The notes under the pieces: model-generated
What the model saw: only the letters and a program-made list of their open reading frames with translations
Told to the model about the DNA's origin: nothing
Database searches by the model: none
Program-made: the position numbers and the translations under genes
DNA from: an uncultured Prevotella sp.
GTDB lineage: Bacteria > Bacteroidota > Bacteroidia > Bacteroidales > Bacteroidaceae
DNA length: 17,699 bases
Direction: 5' to 3'
NCBI GenBank assembly: GCA_934219025.1
Contig: CAKQDG010000039.1
Location: 1 to 17,699, forward strand
Shown: piece after piece, positions 1-7,808 of the stretch
Layout: every line of letters begins with the position of its first letter
How positions within the stretch are numbered: the first letter of the stretch is position 1

Positions 1-491
1 TAGACAAGACGCGCATCGGAGTGAACGGCGGTTCGGGCGGCGGCACACAGACCGTTCTGCTCACGGCTCTTGACTCCAGATATACTGCAGCATGCCCAGT
101 GGTGAGCCTGTCGTCGTGGTTCGACGGAGGATGCCCCTGCGAGAGCGGAATGCCGATACAGCTTGCTGGAGGCGGAACATGCAATGCCGAGATTGCGGCA
201 ATGTTTGCCCCCAAACCATTAGGACTCGTTAGCGACGGAGGCGACTGGACATCTACCACTCCAACCCTCGAACTACCTTACCTGCAGCGCATCTACGGTT
301 TCTACGGCAAGGAGGATAACGTATCGGATGTTCATCTGCCCAAGGAGCGCCACGACTTCGGACCGAACAAGCGCAACGCCGTTTATGATTTCTTCATCAA
401 GGTTTTCAAACTCGACAGTTCGAAACTTGATGAAAGTAAGGTGACGATAGAAACGGAAGACCAACTGAGATTTTATCCGAAGAAAAACTGA
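1..491 (+). CDS. Alpha/beta hydrolase, acetylesterase-like, C-terminal part (5' end outside window)
   Basis: Partial gene: the frame is open from the left edge (first full codon at base 3) and stops with TGA at 489-491, leaving about 162 C-terminal residues. The visible part has the order of an alpha/beta-hydrolase catalytic half. There is a nucleophile elbow NGGSGGG with Ser at bases 33-35, an acidic stretch SDGGDWT with Asp at 234-236 and 243-245, and a C-terminal KERHDFG with His at 351-353. These fit a Ser-Asp-His triad. The SDGGDWT...PYLQRIYGFYG block resembles Bacteroidota acetylxylan-esterase or prolyl-oligopeptidase-like hydrolases that deacetylate plant polysaccharides. That is family recall, not a search result. 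The signal peptide and N-terminal half are not visible, so localisation and substrate are unknown. It could be another carbohydrate or peptide esterase of the same fold. The GH28 genes further right make a polysaccharide role attractive but do not prove it. Confidence 0.75.
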   Translation, partial: DKTRIGVNGGSGGGTQTVLLTALDSRYTAACPVVSLSSWFDGGCPCESGMPIQLAGGGTCNAEIAAMFAPKPLGLVSDGGDWTSTTPTLELPYLQRIYGFYGKEDNVSDVHLPKERHDFGPNKRNAVYDFFIKVFKLDSSKLDESKVTIETEDQLRFYPKKN

Positions 492-615
492 TGACTGCAA
501 TTTTGGGGAATAAGAGGTGCTAAAATAATTCGTTTGTGTATGGAATTATTAGATTGAAATCCGACTTTTTGACCACTTTTCTTAAAAGCCCCGAAAATCC
601 GCATATTTCAAGTGA

Positions 616-703
616 GCGTTGCTTTTCGGGGAGCAAAGCATTGCTTCTCTCCCGAAAAAGCATTGCTTTTCCCCCGGAAGAGCATTGCTCAGCTCTCGTA
701 GTG
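616..703 (+). repeat. 22-nt tandem repeat array, four units
   Basis: Four units start at 616, 638, 660 and 682, exactly 22 nt apart. Each begins GCATTGCT (GCGTTGCT in the first) and continues with a pyrimidine or mixed stretch such as TCTCCCGAAAAA. Bases 631-646 read GAGCAAAGCATTGCTT. The same 16-mer occurs twice in the other orientation near the right end of the window. A 22-nt period is not a multiple of three and is about two helical turns, so this looks like a DNA or RNA element rather than coding sequence. Units are too short, and lack unique spacers, for a CRISPR array. Confidence 0.8.
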
Positions 704-827
704 TCTGTTTTCTTTACAAAATCAAATGAAAAAGTGTTCTAAACTTCTTATTTCTGTCTAAAAGCCTGACAGTGAGTTTTTTATGCAAAACTGCGGAGGG
801 GAGTAACGACAGGAGTAGTGTGTAAAC

Positions 828-876
828 AAAAAAGGTGGATTTTAAAGAGAGCCGAATCTCTGTAAAACCCGCCTTT
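828..876 (-). terminator. Rho-independent terminator downstream of the PlsC-like gene
   Basis: A long hairpin pairs 831-850 with 857-876 around the loop GCCGAA (851-856). It has one G-T wobble and two mismatches in 20 positions. Read on the minus strand, the stem is followed by a run of six T (complement of A828-A833), the classic intrinsic-terminator layout. It begins 22 bases past the stop codon of the acyltransferase gene, so it should end the GT2-PlsC transcript. It may also block read-through from the plus strand. Confidence 0.8.
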
Positions 877-897
877 GCAGCATATATATGTTATATA

Positions 898-1656
898 TTA
901 TTGGTCAGGATTTTCCACAAACCCTTGGTATTCGGGTGTAAGTCCCGACATTATGGCATCGTAACACTCGTCCATCCGCCGGTTTATATCCTCGGCGCCC
1001 TGTCCTTCGGGGAAGATAGGTTTGTGGATAGTAAGTTTCAGCGGATGCCATGAAACCCACTTGCAGTCTCTCATTCGCGGCATTATGTCAAACGAGCCGT
1101 TGATTGTCAGTGGAAGGATTGGCAACTGCAACTCGTCGGCGAGCATAAATGCCCCGCGGCGAAACTTGCCCATGTGTCCTGTGAAAGTTCTGGCTCCCTC
1201 CGGGAACACCATCACGCTCATGCCGTCGTGGAGCGTGGCACGTGCCTTGTCGTATGTTTCCTTCACCTTGCGCGGTCCTCGCTTGTCAACAAAAATCTGA
1301 TGCGATTTTTCGCATGCGAAGCCAACGAAAGGAATCTTGCGCAGTTGGTATTTCATCATCCATTTGAACTGTCTGCCAAGAAATCCGAACACAAGGAAGA
1401 TATCGAAGGCTCCCTGATGGTTGGCTGCTATGACATACGACTGGTTCTTCTGCATGTTCTCTCTTCCCTCCACTTTTACGGGAAGCAAAAGCACACGGAT
1501 TATAGCCTGTCCCCACCATTTTCCCGGGTAGTATCCCCAGAAATGTCCGCCTCCGAGCGAGCATCCTATGATTACCATCAAGGAGATGACAACCGTCCAC
1601 AGAAGCAATAGCGGCAGGGCTATGCATAGTTGGTAAACTCTATACAGATATTTCAT
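898..1656 (-). CDS. plsC: 1-acyl-sn-glycerol-3-phosphate acyltransferase (PlsC family)
   Basis: The 252-residue protein has the usual length and motifs of the PlsC/LPLAT family, which transfers an acyl chain to lysophosphatidic acid to give phosphatidic acid at the inner membrane. Motif I is NHQGAFD (residues 79-85, the H-x4-D catalytic pair H80/D85). Motif III is FPEGAR (151-156), followed by a basic KFRRGAF stretch. Residues 12-32 form a hydrophobic N-terminal anchor. The ATG at 1654-1656 is one base after the TAA of the upstream GT2 gene (1658-1660), so the two are probably cotranscribed and translationally coupled. A terminator follows at 828-876. Substrate choice within the family (lyso-PA against other acyl acceptors) cannot be read from the sequence. 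Confidence 0.9.
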   Translation of the reverse strand: MKYLYRVYQLCIALPLLLLWTVVISLMVIIGCSLGGGHFWGYYPGKWWGQAIIRVLLLPVKVEGRENMQKNQSYVIAANHQGAFDIFLVFGFLGRQFKWMMKYQLRKIPFVGFACEKSHQIFVDKRGPRKVKETYDKARATLHDGMSVMVFPEGARTFTGHMGKFRRGAFMLADELQLPILPLTINGSFDIMPRMRDCKWVSWHPLKLTIHKPIFPEGQGAEDINRRMDECYDAIMSGLTPEYQGFVENPDQ

Positions 1657-1657
1657 T

Positions 1658-2398
1658 TTATTTTAATTTCGGGTATTTTCTTGTCCATCCGTCCCAGCGC
1701 AGCCGCATCACTCCAAAGAAAGCTTCACCAAATATGCCGCCGCTCATCTTCGACACGCCCTCTCTTCTGTTTACGAAAATCACGGGCACTTCCTTTATTT
1801 TGAATCCAATCTTGTATGCCGTGTATTTCATTTCAATCTGGAAGGCATATCCCTTGAAGCGTATTTTGTCAAGCTCGATAGTTTCGAGCACGTGGCGCTT
1901 GTAGCATTTAAAGCCGGCGGTGGTGTCGTGAACCTTGAAGCCGGTAACAAACCTTACGTATTTCGAGGCGAAATAGCTCATCAATACTCTGCCGATGGGC
2001 CAGTTCACCACGTTCACACCGCTCACGTATCTCGAACCGATAGCCACATCGTAGCCCTCGTCGTGGCATGCTGCATATAGCCGCGGCAAGTCGTTAGGAT
2101 CGTGGCTGAAGTCGGCATCCATTTCAAATATATATTCATATTCGTGTTTCAAAGCCCATTTAAAACCCGTTATATATGCCGTACCCAAACCGAGTTTGCC
2201 GCTTCTTTCTATTATGTGCAGGCGATCTTTGAATTCGCCGGCAATGAGTTCCTTCACTATCCCTGCCGTTCCGTCAGGCGAACCGTCGTCAATAATCAGG
2301 ATGTCGAATTCTTTTTTCAGTCCGAACACCGCACGGATTATTTTCTCAATATTCTCAATCTCGTTATATGTCGGGATAATTACAATGCTGTCACTCAT
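1658..2398 (-). CDS. Polyprenol-phosphate mannosyltransferase-like GT2 (DPM1 type)
   Basis: The 246-residue soluble GT-A glycosyltransferase resembles bacterial dolichol/polyprenol monophosphomannose synthases. It opens with IIPTYNE (residues 7-13), then IDDGSPDGT (36-44, nucleotide binding) and MDADFSHDP (93-101, with the metal-binding DAD). The family transfers a sugar, usually mannose, from a nucleotide sugar to a polyprenyl phosphate on the cytoplasmic face, and the lipid-linked sugar then feeds envelope glycosylation. No C-terminal membrane segments are present, so it is the short, catalytic-domain-only form. It is the first gene of a two-gene unit with the PlsC-like gene. A Bacteroidota-type promoter box lies just upstream. 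The sugar donor (GDP-mannose or another) is not determined. Confidence 0.87.
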   Translation of the reverse strand: MSDSIVIIPTYNEIENIEKIIRAVFGLKKEFDILIIDDGSPDGTAGIVKELIAGEFKDRLHIIERSGKLGLGTAYITGFKWALKHEYEYIFEMDADFSHDPNDLPRLYAACHDEGYDVAIGSRYVSGVNVVNWPIGRVLMSYFASKYVRFVTGFKVHDTTAGFKCYKRHVLETIELDKIRFKGYAFQIEMKYTAYKIGFKIKEVPVIFVNRREGVSKMSGGIFGEAFFGVMRLRWDGWTRKYPKLK

Positions 2399-2426
2399 AT
2401 TTATGCCTTTTTTTTGTTTTACAGCG

Positions 2427-2434
2427 CAAAGTTA
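2427..2434 (-). promoter_or_regulatory. Putative Bacteroidota -7 box for the GT2-PlsC unit
   Basis: On the minus strand these bases read TAACTTTG, an exact match to the Bacteroidota primary-sigma -7 consensus TAnnTTTG, followed by CGC. They sit about 28 bases upstream of the GT2 start codon. A matching -33 TTTG is not clear at 19 nt spacing (TATG is present), so the call rests on the -7 box and position. Confidence 0.5.
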
Positions 2435-2500
2435 GCAATAAAAATGCAAGTGGCATAAAAAGAAACATAAAATACAAGCTGTTTCTACAAATTTTTTGAT

Positions 2501-2508
2501 TAACTTCG
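2501..2508 (+). promoter_or_regulatory. Possible -7 box for mfd
   Basis: TAACTTCG differs from the TAnnTTTG consensus at one position. It lies 66 bases upstream of the mfd ATG and points towards it, back-to-back with the GT2 promoter box. The 11-mer TAACTTCGCAG is repeated upstream of the Wzi-family gene. No good -33 element is visible, so this is tentative. Confidence 0.35.
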
Positions 2509-2574
2509 CAGCCTGTTAATATTATATAAGGTGGAAAGCCTGTCTTCTCCGCCAATCAGCATTAAGGTAGAAAG

Positions 2575-5500
2575 ATGGAAATACGGTCGATACTCGACAT
2601 TTATGCAGCTTCTGCGCAAGTGGAAGCTTTGGGAAAGGTTGTTGATGATGAAAAGATAAAAACGGTATCGCTGAGGGGATTGTTCGCCTCGGCGGTTCCC
2701 GTTGTGTTTGCTTCTATGGCAGAGAGATTGCCGAGTGCCTGTCTTGTAATACTCAACGATGCTGAAGAAGCCGGATATTTTTATCATGACCTCACTCAGA
2801 TGCTCGGCACGGACAATGTGTTGTTCTTTCCGTCGGCTTATCGCCGGCAAGTGAAATACGGGCAGCGGGACGCCGCCAACGACATACTCCGCACCGAGGT
2901 GTTGAGCCGCATAAAGGAGTGCTCTCCCAATACATCCCGCTCCTCGCTTTCCGCTCCTCATTCCTCGCTCTACATCGTAACCTGTCCGGAGGCCCTTTCG
3001 GAACTTGTTGTTTCAAACAAGCATCTTGACGACCGCACGATAGCCCTTAGCGTAGGCGATGAGAAGGACATCGTGGAACTGGAAAAGACAATGCGCTCGT
3101 TTGGGTTCAAGGAAGTGGACTATGTTTACGAGCCGGGTCAGTTTGCAGTTCGTGGAAGCATTCTCGACGTATATTCGTTCAGCAACGAATATCCCTATCG
3201 AGTGGATTTCTTTGGCGACGAGATAGATTCCATCCGAACCTTCGAAGTGCAGACGCAGCTTTCAAAGGGTAAGGTAGACAAGATGAACATCGTGCCGGAA
3301 TTGGCTGGACTCGTTTCCGAGAAAATTCCTTTCTTGAAATTCCTGCCAGCCGATACGCTCGTTGTGGTAAAGGATATCACCTTTGTTCACGACGTGATAG
3401 ACAACACATACCGCGAAGGATTCTCGCAGCAGGCAATAACCGAGAAACTCGAAGGCGCCACCGAGATGGAACAGCAGGCTATAATGCAGCAGATGAAGGC
3501 AGAAAACACTCTTGTTTCCGGTTCGGCATTTGCCGAAGATATCGTGAACTTCAAGCGGATAGAATTTGGAGGCAGCAATACCGGAACGCCACAGGCCACC
3601 GTTACGTTTAGTACGAATGCCCAACCCCTATTTCATAAAAACTTCGACCTGTTGCAGAAAACTCTCGAAGACTACATCCTGCAAGGCTACAAACTCTATA
3701 TCCTTGCCGACAGCCCTAAGCAAAACCAGCGCCTGCGCGACATTTTCGATGAAATGGCGCAGCACAAAAAACTTGCCGATGGCACAGAGATACAAACCTC
3801 TCCTATAGTCTTCACTCCTGTGGAGAAAACCCTTCACGGAGGTTTTATTGACAATAATCTGAAGATTTGCATATTCACCGACCATCAGATTTTCGACAGG
3901 TTCCATAAATACAATCTTCGTTCGGATGCTGCCCGTAGCGGCAAGATGGCGCTCACGATGAAGGAACTTCAGGAAATGGAGCCGGGCGATTATATCGTGC
4001 ATGTGGATTTCGGTATCGGCAAGTTTGCCGGACTGGTTCGTGTGCCTGTGGGCGACTCTTACCAAGAGATGATACGCATCGTGTATCAGAACAACGACAA
4101 GGTGGATGTAAGCATACATTCGCTGTATAAAATATCAAAATACAAGCGTCGCGACAGCGAAACCCCTCCTCGCTTGAGCACTCTCGGCACAGGGGCATGG
4201 GAAAGGCTGAAAGAAAAGACGAAGAAGAAAATCAAGGATATTGCCCGCGACCTTATAAAACTTTATGCCACCCGGCGCCATGAAAAAGGTTTCCAGTTTA
4301 GTGCCGATTCTTTTATGCAACACGAGCTGGAGGCAAGTTTCCTCTACGAAGATACGCCCGACCAGCTGAAGGCAACAAATGATGTGAAGGCAGATATGGA
4401 AAGCCCGCGCCCGATGGACCGCCTTGTATGTGGTGATGTGGGATTCGGCAAGACAGAGGTTGCTATCCGCGCCGCTTTCAAAGCAGCCTGCGATTCAAAG
4501 CAGGTTGCCGTGATGGTGCCTACAACGGTGCTTGCTTACCAGCACTACCAAACGTTTACCAGTAGGCTAAAAGGAATGCCCGTGAGGGTAGACTATCTGT
4601 CGAGGGCGCGTTCCGCCAAACAAACGAAACAGGTGCTTGCCGACCTTGAGTCGGGCAAGATTGACATAATAATCGGCACACACAAACTTATCGGAAAGTC
4701 GGTAAAGTTTCACGACCTCGGACTGCTCATTATCGACGAAGAACAGAAGTTTGGAGTATCAACGAAAGAGAAACTCCGCAAGATGAAGACAAACGTTGAT
4801 ACACTAACCATGTCGGCAACTCCTATTCCGCGCACCTTGCAGTTCTCGCTCATGGGAGCTCGCGACATGAGTATAATCCAGACGCCGCCGCCAAACCGCT
4901 ATCCTGTATGTACCGAAGTGCACACCTTTGATGCCGAAGTGATAAAGGATGCCATAAACTTTGAAATGAGCCGCAACGGTCAGGTGTTCTTCGTGAACGA
5001 CCGCATAAGCAATCTGCCCGAAATTGCCAACACTATCAGACGCAATGTGCCAGATGCCAGGATAGCTATAGGCCATGGACAGATGAAGCCGGAGGAACTG
5101 GAGAAGATCGTGATGGGATTCATAAACTACGACTACGATGTGCTCCTCTCCACCACTATCATCAGCAACGGCGTGGACATCAGCAATGCAAACACCATTA
5201 TCGTGAATGATGCCCACCGTTTCGGCCTGTCAGACCTTCACCAGATGCGCGGTAGAGTGGGGCGTAGCAACAAAAAGGCATTCTGCTATCTTCTTGCTCC
5301 ACCATTGTCGGTACTTTCCCAGGATGCCCGCCGTCGTCTGGAAGCCCTTGAAACCTTCTCCGAACTTGGCAGTGGCTTCAACTTGTCGATGCAAGACCTT
5401 GACATGCGTGGCGCCGGAAATCTGCTCGGAGCAGAACAGAGCGGGTTTATGGAAGACCTTGGCTTTGAAACCTATCAGAAGATTCTCACACAAGCTGTTA

Positions 5501-6042
5501 CGGAACTCAAGAATGATGAGTTCAGCGATATGTATCAAGAGGAGATTGCCGAGGGCAAAAAGCTGTTGGGCGATGAGTTTGTTGACGACTGTGCCGTGGA
5601 GAGCGATCTCGAGATGTTCTTCCCCGACCAGTATGTGCCGAGCAGCAGCGAGAGAATGCTTTTGTATCGCGAACTCGACAATATCAATAATGACGCCGAT
5701 TTGGAGCGATACAAGTCAAATCTTGTAGACCGCTTTGGCGAAATACCTCGCGAAGGTTTGGAACTCTTGCAGGTGGTGCCTCTACGTCGTATCGGCAAAC
5801 GGCTTGGTTTTGAGAAGATAATGCTAAAAAACGGTGCGCTGCAGATGCAGTTTGTCTCAAATCCGATGAGTGCCTATTACAAGAGTGAGGCTTTTGAAAA
5901 GGCTCTCGACTATATTGGCCAGAATCCGCGCCGCTGCAATATCAAGGAGAGCCGTGGCAAACGCTATATGACTGTCAGCAAGGTGGACTCCGTTGAAAAG
6001 GCTGTTGAAATACTTAGGAAGATTGAAGGGTTGAAAAATTGA
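2575..6042 (+). CDS. mfd: Transcription-repair coupling factor Mfd
   Basis: The 1155-residue protein has the usual full length of Mfd, the ATP-dependent translocase that displaces stalled RNA polymerase and recruits UvrA for nucleotide excision repair. It has the UvrB-like N-terminal region (about 1-330), the RNA-polymerase-interaction region with EPGDYIVHVDFGIGKF, and the RecG-like motor. Motor motifs are Walker A GDVGFGKT (620-627), DEEQKFGV (DEEQ at 721-724), MSATPIPRTL and MRGRVGRS. A C-terminal TRCF region follows. The ATG at 2575 is preceded by an AG-rich stretch (GGTAGAAAG) that can serve as a ribosome site. Two oddities are reported separately: a Ser-rich 15-residue segment (117-131) encoded by short CT-rich repeats, and a 3' end, including the stop codon, that lies inside an 8-nt tandem array. 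No damage to the motor motifs was seen. Confidence 0.97.
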   Translation: MEIRSILDIYAASAQVEALGKVVDDEKIKTVSLRGLFASAVPVVFASMAERLPSACLVILNDAEEAGYFYHDLTQMLGTDNVLFFPSAYRRQVKYGQRDAANDILRTEVLSRIKECSPNTSRSSLSAPHSSLYIVTCPEALSELVVSNKHLDDRTIALSVGDEKDIVELEKTMRSFGFKEVDYVYEPGQFAVRGSILDVYSFSNEYPYRVDFFGDEIDSIRTFEVQTQLSKGKVDKMNIVPELAGLVSEKIPFLKFLPADTLVVVKDITFVHDVIDNTYREGFSQQAITEKLEGATEMEQQAIMQQMKAENTLVSGSAFAEDIVNFKRIEFGGSNTGTPQATVTFSTNAQPLFHKNFDLLQKTLEDYILQGYKLYILADSPKQNQRLRDIFDEMAQHKKLADGTEIQTSPIVFTPVEKTLHGGFIDNNLKICIFTDHQIFDRFHKYNLRSDAARSGKMALTMKELQEMEPGDYIVHVDFGIGKFAGLVRVPVGDSYQEMIRIVYQNNDKVDVSIHSLYKISKYKRRDSETPPRLSTLGTGAWERLKEKTKKKIKDIARDLIKLYATRRHEKGFQFSADSFMQHELEASFLYEDTPDQLKATNDVKADMESPRPMDRLVCGDVGFGKTEVAIRAAFKAACDSKQVAVMVPTTVLAYQHYQTFTSRLKGMPVRVDYLSRARSAKQTKQVLADLESGKIDIIIGTHKLIGKSVKFHDLGLLIIDEEQKFGVSTKEKLRKMKTNVDTLTMSATPIPRTLQFSLMGARDMSIIQTPPPNRYPVCTEVHTFDAEVIKDAINFEMSRNGQVFFVNDRISNLPEIANTIRRNVPDARIAIGHGQMKPEELEKIVMGFINYDYDVLLSTTIISNGVDISNANTIIVNDAHRFGLSDLHQMRGRVGRSNKKAFCYLLAPPLSVLSQDARRRLEALETFSELGSGFNLSMQDLDMRGAGNLLGAEQSGFMEDLGFETYQKILTQAVTELKNDEFSDMYQEEIAEGKKLLGDEFVDDCAVESDLEMFFPDQYVPSSSERMLLYRELDNINNDADLERYKSNLVDRFGEIPREGLELLQVVPLRRIGKRLGFEKIMLKNGALQMQFVSNPMSAYYKSEAFEKALDYIGQNPRRCNIKESRGKRYMTVSKVDSVEKAVEILRKIEGLKN

Positions 6043-6117
6043 AGGATTGAAAAATTGAAAAATTGAAAAATTGAAAAATTGAAAGATTGAAAAATTGAGA
6101 GATTGAAAAATTGAGAG
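6022..6117 (+). repeat. 8-nt tandem repeat (ATTGAAAA), twelve units
   Basis: Twelve consecutive 8-nt units run from 6022 to 6117. Six are exact ATTGAAAA and the others are variants such as ATTGAAGG, ATTGAAAG and ATTGAGAG. The first two and a half units are within mfd, encode its last residues (IEGLKN) and supply its TGA. The array ends 34 bases before the symporter start codon. Arrays of this type are prone to slippage, which would change spacing to the next gene. Confidence 0.95.
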
Positions 6118-6151
6118 ATAATATATAGCAAAAAAAACAATAAGATAAATT

Positions 6152-7591
6152 ATGCTGATACTTATAACGATACTTATTTATTTCTGTGCCTTGATGGTGA
6201 TGGGAAGAGTTACAAGTCGCAAGTCAAACAATGATATATTTTACCGCGGTGAGCGAAAGTCGCCATGGTATATGCTTGCTTTCGGACTTGTAGGAACTTC
6301 GATATCGGGCATCACTTTCGTTTCCGTTCCGGGAATGGTGATAAACCAGGAGATGACGTACATCCAGACGTGCATCGGGTTTATATTCGGGTATTTTGTC
6401 GTGGCCTTTGTATTGTTGCCTGTTTATTATAAATTAAACCTCACCACGATTTATTCTTTCCTGAAAATCCGCCTCGGTCGACGGTCTTACAAGACAGGTG
6501 CTCTTTTCTTCCTCTTGTCCGAAATGACGGGCACGGCGCTCCGCTTCTATGTGGTATGCAGTATATTGCAGAGATTTGTTTTCGGACAGTTTGGCTTGCC
6601 GTTCGGCATAACGGTGGTGATGCTTGTTATGCTGATTTGGCTATATACCCGCAAGGGCGGGATAAAGACAATAGTTTGGACAGACACTTTCCAGACTCTC
6701 TGTATGATGGTAGCCCTGTTGATTATAATTCTTCAGGTTGTAGGGAAACTCGACATGTCATTGGGGGATGCAGTGTCGGCGGTTATAGCCGACAGCCATA
6801 GCCGTATATTCGTGTTCGACGATTTCATGTCCACGCAAAATTTCTTCAAGCAGTTCATTAGCGGAATATTCATCGTTGTCGTTATGACCGGACTTGACCA
6901 GCATATGATGCAGAAAAACCTTACCTGCAAAACGCTCCGTGATGCGCAGAAAGACTTGTGCGTGGGCGGATTCTTCTTCCTGCCCGTCAATCTCCTCTTC
7001 CTGTCGCTTGGCGTGCTGCTGATATTGCTTGCCCAAAAAGAGGGCATTGCCTTACCTGCTGACAGTGATGAACTTATGCCGATGTTTACCGCCTCGGGTT
7101 GGATGGGAAACCTTGTGCTTGTGCTCTTCTCCATTGGTATTGTGGCGGCATCGTTCAGTGGCACCGATTCTGCGCTCACTGCCGTAACCACGAGCTATTG
7201 TGTGGACATAAAGGAGCGTCCCGACGATGAGCGTTTGCGCCGTTGGGTTCACTTTGGCATATGCCTGTTGTTTGCAATATTCATTTTGTTGTTCAAGGCT
7301 CTCAACTCCACGAGCGTAATCGATGCCATCTATATAATGCTCTCTTATACCTCCGGACCGTTGTTGGGCTTGTTTACATATGGTATACTTACGCGTTGCA
7401 GGGTGAACGACCGCCTTGTTCCGTATATCTGTATCGCCTCGCCTTTGGTATGCTTCGTCATCGACCAACTCACGACACATTTCACGGGCTATCGCTTTGG
7501 CTACGAGTTGCTGATGCTCAACGGCACATTGGTATTCTTAGGCCTATTGCTTTCAAGAAACACTCAAGTGGAAACTATAGAAAAAACATAA
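6152..7591 (+). CDS. Sodium:solute symporter family (SSS) transporter
   Basis: The 479-residue, strongly hydrophobic protein has many predicted membrane helices, as expected for the 13-14-helix SSS family, which couples Na+ entry to uptake of sugars, amino acids, vitamins or organic acids across the inner membrane. Family-like features are an N-terminal helix followed by SNNDIFYRGERKSPWY, a GTSISGITFVSVPG stretch, and SGTDSALTAVTTS near residue 336, where Ser/Thr residues of the family's Na2 site usually lie. The ATG at 6152 has only an A-rich leader, normal in Bacteroidota. It follows mfd by about 110 bases filled largely by the 8-nt array. A hairpin with a T-run lies downstream at 7622-7663. 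The transported solute cannot be inferred; the porin downstream is a possible but unproven partner. Confidence 0.88.
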   Translation: MLILITILIYFCALMVMGRVTSRKSNNDIFYRGERKSPWYMLAFGLVGTSISGITFVSVPGMVINQEMTYIQTCIGFIFGYFVVAFVLLPVYYKLNLTTIYSFLKIRLGRRSYKTGALFFLLSEMTGTALRFYVVCSILQRFVFGQFGLPFGITVVMLVMLIWLYTRKGGIKTIVWTDTFQTLCMMVALLIIILQVVGKLDMSLGDAVSAVIADSHSRIFVFDDFMSTQNFFKQFISGIFIVVVMTGLDQHMMQKNLTCKTLRDAQKDLCVGGFFFLPVNLLFLSLGVLLILLAQKEGIALPADSDELMPMFTASGWMGNLVLVLFSIGIVAASFSGTDSALTAVTTSYCVDIKERPDDERLRRWVHFGICLLFAIFILLFKALNSTSVIDAIYIMLSYTSGPLLGLFTYGILTRCRVNDRLVPYICIASPLVCFVIDQLTTHFTGYRFGYELLMLNGTLVFLGLLLSRNTQVETIEKT

Positions 7592-7621
7592 TTTAATAAA
7601 GAAAAAAACGATTAAGCGAGA

Positions 7622-7663
7622 GCAATGAAAGTTTACTTTCAAATTGCCGAGCGTGAGTTTTTT
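7622..7663 (+). terminator. Hairpin and T-run, likely terminator of the symporter gene
   Basis: Bases 7622-7632 (GCAATGAAAGT) pair with 7635-7647 (ACTTTCAAATTGC), with a two-base AA bulge and a small loop. A run of six T begins at 7658, ten bases after the stem. The T-run is further from the stem than in an ideal intrinsic terminator. The flanking GCGAGAG and GCGTGAG look like an imperfect direct repeat, so this may instead be a dispersed palindromic element. Confidence 0.45.
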
Positions 7664-7688
7664 ATTAAAAAAAAGTTTTTCCCCATTT

Positions 7689-7777
7689 TACCCTCACACC
7701 CTCACACTTTATGCGTAATATATTGATAACCAGTTGTTTGGTGTGGTGAGGGTAGGTGTGAGGGTAGGTGAGGGTAG
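7689..7777. repeat. C-rich/G-rich inverted repeat with three direct copies in the porin leader
   Basis: Bases 7689-7700 (TACCCTCACACC) are a perfect 12-bp inverted repeat of 7755-7766, and CACAC at 7703-7707 can extend the pairing with GTGTG at 7741-7745. The right side carries GTGAGGGTAG three times, starting at 7746, 7758 and 7768. The structure ends 31 bases before the porin ATG, so it lies in the porin leader or promoter region. Confidence 0.75.
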
Positions 7778-7808
7778 AAATGAAATTCTTAAAAAAAAAT
7801 ATATGATT

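Larger units (their letters stand above)
492..897. other. Intergenic stretch without a supported gene
   Basis: The 406 bases lie between the end of the hydrolase and the end of the convergent acyltransferase gene. They hold a 22-nt tandem repeat (616-703) and a hairpin terminator serving the minus strand (828-876), both listed separately. A 68-codon open frame at 536-742 crosses the repeat and has no recognisable domain, so it is not called. No clear plus-strand terminator was found for the hydrolase. Confidence 0.6.

Noticed and set aside
616..703. CRISPR array
   Set aside because: Units are directly adjacent at a 22-nt period with no unique spacers, and no cas gene is present.
536..742. 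68-codon open frame in the first intergenic gap
   Set aside because: It crosses the 22-nt tandem repeat, which is not a multiple of three, and has no domain, signal peptide or convincing start context.
7734..7808. Upstream extension of the porin reading frame
   Set aside because: The extra residues are encoded by GTGAGGGTAG repeats and would precede and spoil a normal signal peptide starting at 7809.
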